Source: Anaerolineae bacterium
GTDB taxonomy: Bacteria > Chloroflexota > Anaerolineae > JAFGEY01
Assembly: GCA_016931365.1 (NCBI GenBank)
Contig: JAFGEY010000010.1
Coordinates: 1 to 9,963, forward strand
Direction: 5' to 3'
Length of the DNA: 9,963 bases
In this document: piece after piece, positions 1-6,364 of the stretch
Layout: every line of letters starts with the position of its first letter
Numbering within the stretch: the stretch's first letter is position 1
Position numbers and translations under genes: made by a program
Notes under the pieces: model-generated
Told to the model about the DNA's origin: nothing
Database searches by the model: none
The model's input: the letters and a program-made list of their open reading frames with translations, nothing else

Positions 1-497
1 GCCGGCACGCGCTCCATCTGGCGCGGCGTGGCGGCGGCGGTCACCCGGTCGATGGCCGCTTCCCATTTCACCTCGGTGTAGGGCAGGTCGGTTTTGGCGT
101 TCAGCAGCTCGGCGGCGCTGTCCCAATCCAGCGGCACGTCGCGCACCACCAGGCGGGTGGGGGCGGGCACGTCAAACTTGACCTCGCCGGGCACGCCGAA
201 AACGGGGTTGACCCAATAGCGGTCGTACTGCTCGCGGCTTTCGGCCACGTGGATGGTTACATCTTTGCCAATGTTGCGGTTCTGCGTCGCGCCGATGAGT
301 TTTTCGGCCAACGAGCGCATCTTGCCCTTGAGCGACGAGCCGGGGATGTAGGGCCGCCCGGAGACGGCGTCGCGGATGACCGGCATGTCCACGTTGCCGA
401 TGGCCAGCGCGCCCGGCGACCCGCCGATGTGCAGCCCCGACACGGCGCGCACGTGCCCGCTCAGGATGATCCGTCCGTGTAAAGTAATGGTTGTCAT
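1..497 (-). CDS. csm3: Csm3, type III-A CRISPR backbone subunit (partial)
   Basis: Csm3 is the repeated RAMP subunit that forms the backbone of the Csm interference complex and cuts bound target RNA at 6-nt intervals. I translated this frame by hand because it stays open to the window edge: 165 residues from the ATG at 497, while family members are usually somewhat over 200. The N-terminus carries the family pattern GLHIGGS (residues 21-27), then D37 in a VDMPVIRD context, which aligns with the catalytic Asp33 of Streptococcus thermophilus Csm3, so target cleavage should be intact. PYIPGSSLKGKMRSL (50-64) is the glycine-rich RNA-binding region typical of Csm3. AGGAGG lies just upstream and overlaps the csm2 stop codon, with a 10-nt gap between the genes, so translation is probably coupled. 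Cmr4 of type III-B is the nearest alternative, but the Csm2 neighbour favours Csm3. Confidence 0.95.
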   Translation of the reverse strand, partial: MTTITLHGRIILSGHVRAVSGLHIGGSPGALAIGNVDMPVIRDAVSGRPYIPGSSLKGKMRSLAEKLIGATQNRNIGKDVTIHVAESREQYDRYWVNPVFGVPGEVKFDVPAPTRLVVRDVPLDWDSAAELLNAKTDLPYTEVKWEAAIDRVTAAATPRQMERVP

Positions 498-510
498 TGT
501 ACTCCTCCTA
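498..510 (-). promoter_or_regulatory. csm2 stop fused to csm3 ribosome binding site
   Basis: The csm2 stop codon and the csm3 Shine-Dalgarno sequence are one string, TAGGAGGAG, followed by TACA and the csm3 ATG. A ribosome ending csm2 is released on the csm3 binding site, which favours re-initiation and fixed subunit ratios. The same arrangement with the same 10-nt gap occurs at the cas10/csm2 junction. Confidence 0.8.
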
Positions 511-1008
511 ATCTCTTGCGCCTGCTGCATGGTGGTAGGCGACAATCGCTTCAAAGAAATCAACGAAACGATTAAACCGCGTGTGACGTTGCCGCTCGTC
601 ACCGGAAACGAGGTCGAGCGCGGGTGACAAGATGCTCTCCAGATACCGCATACCTTGATTTTTGCTCTGACTCCTTTCCTTGTTGGCATAATAGCTTAAC
701 TTGGGCTTGAGCAGCACGGCATCTCGATAGCATCCAAACGCTTCCTGGCTGTCCGGTTTGGCCCAGCGCATCTGAATCTGCCGCACCGTTCCAAAAACAT
801 TGCGGACCTGGCTTTTTGTAGCTTCCATTTCTTTCAGTTGTTTACCGACATCTCTGGCTAACTTGACCAACATATCAGGATCCCCATCCTGAATGATCTT
901 GGTCAACTGTGGGATCAAGTCCTGTGGCAACTCTATCTGCGCAGCCTGTTTCATAGAACGGTTGCCTCCTTGTCCTCGACTCCTATCGTGCGAAAATGTC
1001 TGTGTCAT
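508..1008 (-). CDS. csm2: Csm2, small subunit of the type III-A effector
   Basis: Csm2 is the small helical subunit that lies along the target RNA in the Csm complex. The 166-residue product has the family hallmarks: SQVRNVFGTVRQIQM around residues 66-80, a LLKPKLSYYANK stretch near 98-109, the Csm2-typical YLESILSPALDLV near 122-134, and a C-terminal RFNRFVDFFEAIVAYHHAAG helix. The first 25 or so residues (rich in Ser, Arg and Gly) are a poorly conserved extension, making the protein a little longer than many homologues. The ATG at 1008 is chosen because AGGAGG lies 8-9 nt upstream. The gene starts 10 nt after the cas10 stop and ends 10 nt before csm3, so it is in the middle of a tight operon. 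No residue looks missing and there is no sign of frameshift. Confidence 0.95.
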   Translation of the reverse strand: MTQTFSHDRSRGQGGNRSMKQAAQIELPQDLIPQLTKIIQDGDPDMLVKLARDVGKQLKEMEATKSQVRNVFGTVRQIQMRWAKPDSQEAFGCYRDAVLLKPKLSYYANKERSQSKNQGMRYLESILSPALDLVSGDERQRHTRFNRFVDFFEAIVAYHHAAGARD

Positions 1009-1021
1009 GTTTTTCCTCCTA
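1009..1021 (-). promoter_or_regulatory. cas10 stop fused to csm2 ribosome binding site
   Basis: The cas10 stop codon TAG runs straight into the csm2 Shine-Dalgarno sequence, read as TAGGAGGAAAAAC before the ATG. The gap between stop and start is 10 nt, as at the csm2/csm3 junction. This points to translational coupling. Confidence 0.8.
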
Positions 1022-3589
1022 TGACTGTTTGCGAATCAAAAACTGTGCCCAGCGGGCGACCAAGCCGATCAGAATAATAGGACGAATCGGGAGTTGGACG
1101 CTGTTATCTTGGAGCAGGTCGGGTTCCCACATCTTCAATTCGTGAGAAATATCATCCGGCAGGCGGTTAACAATCCGCCGCAAACGGTAGGCCAACATCC
1201 ACATCCAGCGTCCCCAGAAAAATTGTTTCGTATCTCGTTCCTGATGAGCTTTTCGCTGCTGCTCTTCTTGCCATGCTTTCCGACCACGTTCATATTCGCT
1301 ATAGATGGCCGAAAAAGTTTGAATGAGCGCCATCGGCGCTTGTGGCGGCTGCCCATTGTTACTGCTGCACCACCAGGCCAGCTTGTGGGTCTGTTCCTGC
1401 ACGCCAGCAAACTGCTCCCACCCTACTGTCTGATCCAGAAACGTGATCGCGTCCTTGCCCCGGCCGTCAGGCCGCGCAAAAGCCTTGGCCGCCTCTTCAG
1501 CCTCGCCGGCCCAGCGCGCCGCCTGATAGAGTGGAAACTTGGCATCGGCCAGGGCAATGCCCACCGAGAGGGTCAAGGCCGGGTTATGGCAGGCGTAGCG
1601 GGCAAACTCGGCGCGCAGCCGGGCGGCAAATTCGGGCAGCGCGTCCCACGCGCCCACCAGGAACAGGTCGTCGCCGCCGGCATATTGCACATAGAGCTTG
1701 TCGCGCAAGCCATCTTGCCATAATTGGGGGGCAGGCCGCTCTTTTTGCTCCCAGGCCGGGCCGAAACAGTTCCACCGCTTGCCGATGGTGGGCACATAAC
1801 CTTCAAAGAAAAGCTGCAAGGCCAGGCTCAATGATGCCGTGCGCGAGAGGGTGGGCCGCTCAAACCCATCCACAAACAGACTGCCCAGGTTGTCCACGTC
1901 GGCGCGCAGCACGCCCCAGCGGCGGATGCCCTGCGCCGATTCGTCGGCCAGGTCGTCAAAAGTGGCTATCTCAACCTGGCCGGTTTCCTTGTTCCACCGA
2001 CGAGGCGTCAATTGGGCAAAGGGACGATAGGCCCACACTTGAGGCAATGATCCCAGCTGCGTTCGCACGGCTGCGTCGTGCTTGTTTTCAGCTCCAAGCC
2101 GCCATACCCGCGCCAAGCGAGCGTCGCGCGGGACGCTCGTTTCCTCGCTCAAACTCGGCCTGTCTGCCGCATTTACGACGCACACATCCAGGCCCAAGGC
2201 GCGCAGACCTTCCTGCCAGTGATGCGCCCGCCCCGCTTGCATCGGCGTCACGCTAAAAGCCAACAGATGCGTGGCGCGCGGCAGCCGCCTGCCCAACTGC
2301 TCCAGGCTGTCGCAAAAAGCGCATTTTTTGTCCATCTCGGGGTCGGGCGCACCGCACACCGCACACGCGCTCTCGGGCGATCCGCCGGGGTCAAATGGGA
2401 GCGCTACGCCCACCTGCCGGGCCAACGTTTCCGCATCCAAATGGGCAAAGGGCCGCCGCTTGGCCTGGCCGATCAGCCGGCCCAGCCGCGCCCTCGGCGC
2501 TTTGAACTCGACAAACTCGCCGGCCTGCACCGGCGTCCAGGCCAGCGTCAGCCCCAGATCGGCGCTGTGGATGTCCAGCAGTCGCCGGGAAATCTCAGCG
2601 CGCGCCGTTTCCAACCGGGCCGCCGCCGAGATGGGCGCCAGCAGTTGAAAACCGCCGCCGCCGGCATAGAGCACGTTGGTCAGCGGCAGGCCCAACTCGT
2701 CGAGCAGATAGCGCACCATGGCGTCGGTGAGCAGTTGCAGATAAAAAGAACGCGCGCGCAGCGATTTGGCCGTCCCGGCCGAACTGAGCGTATAGATGAA
2801 TGACTGCACGCCGTTGAGATCGCCGCCCACCAGGAGACAAATCTCTTGGGGTGCCGTACCGGCTGCTTGTTTCTGACCCAACGCTGCGGTCACAGTTCGA
2901 CACCAGACCGCGTCGCGCCCGTCGGCGGCCAGACAGGCGGCCAACGCCGCCGTGGTGCGCGCGTGGTCGTAGAGGCTCACGTCGGGTTCGGCGTTGTACC
3001 AGGCAGATGGAATGCACCAGGTAAACTCGAGCAGCAGCCCGTACAGTGATTCCAAATAGACAAAGAGATTCTCGTCCGGCAGCGCGGTGCAGGCCGCCGT
3101 AAATTCATCCCACAGCGCCTTGTATTGGTCGCGATACTCGTCGCGCCAGTCGGCCGGTTGGCCCGGCGCGGCAAAGATATCCAGGTTGTCCGGATCGAGT
3201 CGCCGCAAGGGCAGATATGCGGTCGCCTTGTGCTCTTGAAGCCGCGCAAACGGCGAGAGTAAAAAAGGCACCCGCTGGTCGCTTTGCACTTCATCTCGCT
3301 CGCCCGACGACAGCCAGTCGGCTAACTGCACCTGGTAATCCTGGTCGAACTGCGGGCGATGGTGCCGGCGCGGCGCGGTCAGATGGCCGCGCAGGGCCGG
3401 CGGCACACACTCATGGACAAAACTGTCGCTGTGCAGGGCGTGCGCATAGCGCACCTCGTCCAACGACTCGGCATCGGTCAACTCGCGTTTGCCGACATCG
3501 GCCCGCTGTGCGAACTTGCCCACATCGTGCAGCAATCCGGCCAAAGCGGCCCAATAGATCGATTCATTCGTCTTTGCAGCATCGCTCAT
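1019..3589 (-). CDS. cas10: Cas10/Csm1, HD nuclease and cOA synthetase of type III-A CRISPR
   Basis: Cas10 is the large subunit of the Csm complex. On target RNA binding its HD domain can cut ssDNA and its Palm domain can turn ATP into cyclic oligoadenylate second messengers. With the ATG at 3589 the protein has 856 residues. Visible in order: the HD motif in LLHDVGKFAQRA (H21-D22) with further histidines around 52-76, the first Palm region LLVGGDLNGVQSFIYTLSSAG near 251-271, a zinc finger with C408, C411, C422 and C425, RADVDNLG at 561-568, and the cyclase motif GGDD at 637-640 in YVQYAGGDDLFLVG. All catalytic motifs are present, so both activities should be live. The start is set by AAAGGA 8-9 nt upstream; an in-frame extension of up to 10 residues (TTG at 3619, ATG at 3616) has no good binding site. 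The gene start overlaps the upstream zinc-ribbon gene by 26 nt. Confidence 0.97.
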   Translation of the reverse strand: MSDAAKTNESIYWAALAGLLHDVGKFAQRADVGKRELTDAESLDEVRYAHALHSDSFVHECVPPALRGHLTAPRRHHRPQFDQDYQVQLADWLSSGERDEVQSDQRVPFLLSPFARLQEHKATAYLPLRRLDPDNLDIFAAPGQPADWRDEYRDQYKALWDEFTAACTALPDENLFVYLESLYGLLLEFTWCIPSAWYNAEPDVSLYDHARTTAALAACLAADGRDAVWCRTVTAALGQKQAAGTAPQEICLLVGGDLNGVQSFIYTLSSAGTAKSLRARSFYLQLLTDAMVRYLLDELGLPLTNVLYAGGGGFQLLAPISAAARLETARAEISRRLLDIHSADLGLTLAWTPVQAGEFVEFKAPRARLGRLIGQAKRRPFAHLDAETLARQVGVALPFDPGGSPESACAVCGAPDPEMDKKCAFCDSLEQLGRRLPRATHLLAFSVTPMQAGRAHHWQEGLRALGLDVCVVNAADRPSLSEETSVPRDARLARVWRLGAENKHDAAVRTQLGSLPQVWAYRPFAQLTPRRWNKETGQVEIATFDDLADESAQGIRRWGVLRADVDNLGSLFVDGFERPTLSRTASLSLALQLFFEGYVPTIGKRWNCFGPAWEQKERPAPQLWQDGLRDKLYVQYAGGDDLFLVGAWDALPEFAARLRAEFARYACHNPALTLSVGIALADAKFPLYQAARWAGEAEEAAKAFARPDGRGKDAITFLDQTVGWEQFAGVQEQTHKLAWWCSSNNGQPPQAPMALIQTFSAIYSEYERGRKAWQEEQQRKAHQERDTKQFFWGRWMWMLAYRLRRIVNRLPDDISHELKMWEPDLLQDNSVQLPIRPIILIGLVARWAQFLIRKQS

Positions 3590-3761
3590 AGCTTTGTTCC
3601 TTTCTCTCCGGCGCATCAATCTGCTCTGCGATCACGGCAAAATCCGATCCCCAACTCGCCTGGCTGATCACCACCACCCGCAGAGGCAGCTCTTGCCCGC
3701 AGCCGCCGCAGACCACGCGGGCACATTCTGTTTTCTCTCCACATGCCGGGCACAGCTCCAT
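3564..3761 (-). CDS. Small zinc-ribbon protein of unknown function, overlapping cas10
   Basis: This 65-residue protein has a clear N-terminal zinc ribbon with two CxxC knuckles, C4-P-A-C7 and C18-G-G-C21, plus an extra C13 between them. The second half has no motif I recognise; it has a short beta-like run LRVVVISQ, an acidic/basic tail and adjacent C61-C62. The ATG at 3761 has AGGAG 5 nt upstream; a TTG sits directly before it. The stop lies 26 nt inside cas10, so the two genes are probably translationally coupled and made together. Genome pipelines often miss genes this short. It could be a regulator or an accessory factor of the CRISPR complex, but nothing in the sequence decides this. A longer frame covering 3616-4218 overlaps it but is a shadow of the CARF gene. 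Confidence 0.7.
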   Translation of the reverse strand: MELCPACGEKTECARVVCGGCGQELPLRVVVISQASWGSDFAVIAEQIDAPERKEQSYERCCKDE

Positions 3762-3793
3762 CAACGCTCCTTTTTCGGCTCGATCTCATTCGA

Positions 3794-3812
3794 TGTACCC
3801 ATCGATTGTACA
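3794..3812. promoter_or_regulatory. Candidate operator: inverted repeat TGTAC-N9-GTACA
   Basis: A 19-bp dyad with arms TGTAC (3794-3798) and GTACA (3808-3812) lies 33 bp upstream of the zinc-ribbon start, in the 108-bp gap after the CARF-LuxR gene. LuxR-type regulators bind dyads of roughly this size, so it could be a site for the neighbouring regulator. The arms are short and no convincing promoter hexamers accompany it; I see nothing else in this gap. Confidence 0.25.
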
Positions 3813-3869
3813 CCCGCTTGCCCAACCTTGCATCGGGAGCCTTCCCCATTTTTATATAGGGAACTTTGC

Positions 3870-4721
3870 CTATTTTCCTCCGCCGGCCTCGTAATAGGGC
3901 AGCAGCAGCCGGGTCAGCGTGTGACGGTTGACCGGCTCGACGCCAAAGTGCTCTGCTGCCTTGCCGTAGGCCGATGAGAGTTGATGTCCCACCGTCTTGG
4001 GACTGCGATGCAGCCGTTCGGCGATATGGGCATCGGTCAGCCCTTCGCACACCGCCAACTGTACCACCTGCTGCTCGGATGCAGTCAACGCCGTGCGCAC
4101 AAAGCTGCGCGGCAGGCGCAGCCGGTCGGCCTGCCGCAGTTGTTCCTGGCGCTCGACGGCCTCGAACGGGTCGTCGCTCAAGGCCAGGTCGGTCAGCACC
4201 GGGTTGATCTGGCTCCAACGCAGCACCGGCACCGGCAGCAGTTGCGCCTCACCCGGCGCAGCGTGCAACGCCCGGCGCTCGATCAGCGACGGCGTCGAGA
4301 GCAGGTGCCAGACCCGGTCGCCCTGGTCAAAGAGCAGTTGGGCTGCCGCCATCCCGTATACGGCCAACGTCTTGCGCCCGCCGGCAATCGACAGGTGGAC
4401 GCGCCGCCCGGCCTGCTTGGCCGCCTTGATCTCGCGGTACAGCACACGAAACGCCTCGCGCACGCCGGCTTCGCAATCGACGTCGCCCAGCGGTGCACCG
4501 TCGGATGTGCATAGACAGATCGGGCGTAAAGACAGAGTGGGATAAGAACGTTTGAACTCATCGGCCAGGCAAGCCAGGGAAGCAGCCGTGGATAGGTTGC
4601 TTAATGCCGTGTGGACGGCGATCACCTGATCAAGCGGCTCTCTTTGCGCCAGCAAAAGGTCGAGCGCCAGGGTGATCAACTGCGGCTTGGAGCCGAGCGG
4701 GGCGAGCAAAATGGCTGACAT
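3870..4721 (-). CDS. CARF domain (Cas_NE0113-like) fused to LuxR-type HTH, probable cOA-responsive regulator
   Basis: The 283-residue protein has two parts. Residues 1-150 look like the CRISPR-associated NE0113-type CARF/ring-nuclease fold: a first strand and loop ILLAPLGSKPQ (4-14), and the signature VHLSIAGGRKT (108-118), where GGRKT is the usual ligand-binding loop. Residues 211-272 match a GerE/LuxR-type helix-turn-helix: LTASEQQVV, then GLTDAHIAERLHRSPKTVGHQL, then NRHTL near 265-269. No RNase (HEPN) motif RxxxxH is apparent, so output is more likely transcription than RNA cleavage. Family knowledge says CARF domains bind cyclic oligoadenylate, and the Cas10 two genes downstream keeps its GGDD cyclase motif. 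I infer a cOA-controlled transcription factor; some CARF proteins also degrade cOA, so ring-nuclease activity is possible. The ATG at 4721 has a weak AAAGG site 8 nt upstream. It has its own promoter and a structured leader. Confidence 0.85.
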   Translation of the reverse strand: MSAILLAPLGSKPQLITLALDLLLAQREPLDQVIAVHTALSNLSTAASLACLADEFKRSYPTLSLRPICLCTSDGAPLGDVDCEAGVREAFRVLYREIKAAKQAGRRVHLSIAGGRKTLAVYGMAAAQLLFDQGDRVWHLLSTPSLIERRALHAAPGEAQLLPVPVLRWSQINPVLTDLALSDDPFEAVERQEQLRQADRLRLPRSFVRTALTASEQQVVQLAVCEGLTDAHIAERLHRSPKTVGHQLSSAYGKAAEHFGVEPVNRHTLTRLLLPYYEAGGGK

Positions 4722-4770
4722 GGATAAGACCTTTCAGTAAAGCTGGCTGTTCAATGACGCCAGACATAAC

Positions 4771-4812
4771 AAAAACGCGCCAGAGTCGGGATCGCTCCCG
4801 GCCTTGGCGCGT
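4771..4812 (-). terminator. Intrinsic terminator in the CARF-LuxR leader
   Basis: Minus-strand arms ACGCGCCA (4812-4805) and TGGCGCGT (4782-4775) pair over 8 bp. Inside them CGGGA and TCCCG form a second 5-bp stem with a GCGA loop, separated by a 4x4 internal loop. Five T residues follow at once. It lies about 130 nt after a strong promoter and 50 nt before the CARF-LuxR start, so it would act as an attenuator for that gene or as the end of a small RNA. It can also end read-through from fumC. Confidence 0.75.
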
Positions 4813-4903
4813 CAGATTTATAACAGCCACTCGATAGTAGAGATCGTCCGCGATCACGTTTCCCCTCCGGCGTGCAGCCTACCGCTACACTTGCGCACGC
4901 CGT
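4771..4903 (-). ncRNA. Candidate structured leader or stand-alone small RNA upstream of CARF-LuxR
   Basis: From the predicted start near 4903 the transcript would begin directly with a 7-bp stem, GGCGTGC (4901-4895) with GCACGCC (4875-4869), followed by a purine-rich GGAGGGGAAA, a small hairpin GATCG-CGGA-CGATC (4855-4842) and then the terminator hairpin. A further 8-bp helix, TGGCTGTT (4829-4822) with AACAGCCA (4751-4744), can enclose the whole terminator. I could not match it to a riboswitch class, 6S, SRP RNA or tmRNA. A GTG at 4857 behind the purine run opens a 75-codon frame running through the terminator into the CARF gene; if translated, ribosomes would melt the terminator. The choice between leader and free small RNA is open. 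Confidence 0.45.
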
Positions 4904-4908
4904 TTATC

Positions 4909-4937
4909 AGCATAACATACTGGCAGAAAAATGTCAA
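4909..4937 (-). promoter_or_regulatory. Sigma70-type promoter with extended -10 for the CARF-LuxR/cas transcript
   Basis: The -35 hexamer TTGACA (4937-4932) is perfect and sits 17 bp from -10 TATGCT (4914-4909), which also has the TGN extension. The -35 contains the fumC stop codon TGA. Transcription should start near 4903. It is the only convincing promoter ahead of the CRISPR genes in this window, so cas10, csm2 and csm3 may depend on it. Confidence 0.8.
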
Positions 4938-6343
4938 CCTGGGTAAGTTGACGTGCATTCTTGATCTTTATTTTCCGTCATTTTTCCTGGATCGAGCACC
5001 GCTTCCAACTGCTCCGGCGGCATCACCTGCCACTCGAGGGCTACCTGGCGCACCGTCCGCCCGCTATGGTGGGCCTCCTTGGCGATTTCGGCGGCGCGGT
5101 CATAGCCGAGGTAGGGGGCCAGCGCCGTCGCCAGGGCCAGGTTGCGCTCGACGATCTCCTGGCAGCGCGCCTCGTCGGCCTCAATGCCAGCCACGCAGCG
5201 TTCGGCAAAAGCCCTGGTTGCGTTAGACAACAACTCAATACTTTGCAGCAAATTGTGAGCAATCAAGGGCATCATGAGGTTCAGCTCGAAAAAGCTGTTT
5301 AGCCCGCCCAGGGTGATGGCGGCATCGTTGCCGATCACCTGGGCGCAGGCCATGATCAAGGCTTCGGCCATCACCGGGTTGACTTTGCCCGGCATAATGG
5401 ACGAGCCGGGCTGCACGGCGGGCAAAAGGAGTTCTCCCAGCCCGTTGCGCGGCCCCGATCCCAGCCAGCGGACGTCGTTGGCGATCTTGGTCAGGCTGAC
5501 GGCGACAGTTTTCAGTTCGCCGGAGGCCTCTACGCAGGCGTCGCGGGCGCTGTTGGCCTCGACGTGGTTGGGCGCTTGGATGAAATCGGCGTTTAGCCAC
5601 TGATTAAGGTAATCAATGGCTTTTTGGGGCATCCCGGGCGGGCAGTTGATCCCCGTGCCGACCGCCGTGCCGCCCAGGGCGAGTTCGCGCAGCGCGACCA
5701 TTGCTGTGTGAATGCGCTTGAGGCTGTGGTCAACCTGCGCCGCATAGCCGCCAAATTCTTGCCCCAGCCGGATCGGCGTGGCGTCTTGCAGGTGCGTGCG
5801 CCCGGTCTTGACGATGTGATCGAAAGACCCGGATTTTTGTGCCAAAATATCGTGTAAAAGCGCCAGCGCCGGAACGAGGTCATCGCGCAAGGCCAGGGCG
5901 GCGGCCACGTGAATCGCCGTCGGGATCACGTCGTTGCTCGACTGGCCCAGGTTGACGTGATCGTTGGGGTGGACGGCCTTGCTGCCGACCGGCTGGCCGA
6001 GGCGCTGGCCGGCGCGGTTGGCGATCACTTCGTTGGCGTTCATGTTGGTCGAGGTGCCGGAGCCGGTCTGAAAAACGTCGACCGGGAACTGATCGTCGAG
6101 CTGCCCGGCGATCACCTCGTCGCAGGCCTGGAGGATGGCTGCGCCGAGATGGGGATCGAGCAGGCCCAGGTCGAGGCTGGCCTGGGCGCAGGCTTTTTTG
6201 ACCCAGCCCAGCGCTTCGATGAAACGCCGGCTGAAGGTGAGGCCGGAAATGGCGAAATTCAGCACCGCGCGTTGGGTCTGCGCGCCCCACAACGCGCCGT
6301 CGGGGATTTGCACCTCGCCCATCGAGTCGCGTTCAGTCCTCAT
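4934..6343 (-). CDS. fumC: Class II fumarate hydratase
   Basis: Fumarase interconverts fumarate and L-malate in the cytoplasmic TCA cycle; class II enzymes need no iron-sulfur cluster and act as homotetramers. The 469-residue protein is of usual length and carries the full signature set: GSGTSTNMNANEV (94-106), HPNDHVNLGQSSND (125-138), GRTHLQDA (181-188, catalytic His184, matching His188 in E. coli FumC) and GSSIMPGKVNP (313-323, catalytic Ser on the flexible loop). The ATG at 6343 has GGAG 6 nt upstream. Aspartase and argininosuccinate lyase share the fold, but HPNDHVN and the overall sequence favour fumarase. The last residues after the DPGKMTE stretch are a non-conserved tail, and the stop codon lies inside the -35 box of the next promoter. 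I see no clear promoter of its own; the gap upstream is filled by a repeat. Confidence 0.96.
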   Translation of the reverse strand: MRTERDSMGEVQIPDGALWGAQTQRAVLNFAISGLTFSRRFIEALGWVKKACAQASLDLGLLDPHLGAAILQACDEVIAGQLDDQFPVDVFQTGSGTSTNMNANEVIANRAGQRLGQPVGSKAVHPNDHVNLGQSSNDVIPTAIHVAAALALRDDLVPALALLHDILAQKSGSFDHIVKTGRTHLQDATPIRLGQEFGGYAAQVDHSLKRIHTAMVALRELALGGTAVGTGINCPPGMPQKAIDYLNQWLNADFIQAPNHVEANSARDACVEASGELKTVAVSLTKIANDVRWLGSGPRNGLGELLLPAVQPGSSIMPGKVNPVMAEALIMACAQVIGNDAAITLGGLNSFFELNLMMPLIAHNLLQSIELLSNATRAFAERCVAGIEADEARCQEIVERNLALATALAPYLGYDRAAEIAKEAHHSGRTVRQVALEWQVMPPEQLEAVLDPGKMTENKDQECTSTYPG

Positions 6344-6364
6344 GGTTCACTCCATTCTGAGTAA

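Noticed and set aside
1094..3017. Several long plus- and minus-strand open frames inside cas10 (up to 241 codons)
   Set aside because: They lie opposite or out of frame to a cas10 with complete motifs, have no ribosome binding sites and low-complexity Arg/Pro/Ala-rich translations typical of GC-rich shadow frames.
3587..3619. Longer cas10 start adding up to 10 residues (MMRRRERNKA)
   Set aside because: The TTG/ATG at 3619/3616 lack a good Shine-Dalgarno site, whereas the ATG at 3589 has AAAGGA at proper spacing and the HD domain starts soon after.
3840..3869. TATATA/TACAAT-like -10 sequences upstream of the zinc-ribbon gene
   Set aside because: No acceptable -35 at 16-18 bp for any of them; cotranscription from the promoter at 4909-4937 is simpler.
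3616..4218. 200-codon minus-strand frame overlapping the CARF-LuxR 3' end and the zinc-ribbon gene
   Set aside because: Arg/Ala/Gly-rich with no domain, out of frame to the LuxR HTH; the zinc-ribbon frame has a ribosome binding site and a cysteine pattern.
4771..4903. SRP RNA, 6S RNA or a known riboswitch in the CARF leader
   Set aside because: No SRP GGAAGG-type tetraloop domain, no 6S open-bubble layout, and no riboswitch core that I recognise; kept only as an unassigned structured RNA.
5909..6364. 151-codon plus-strand frame opposite fumC
   Set aside because: Antisense shadow of the conserved N-terminal half of fumarase; no ribosome binding site or recognisable domain.
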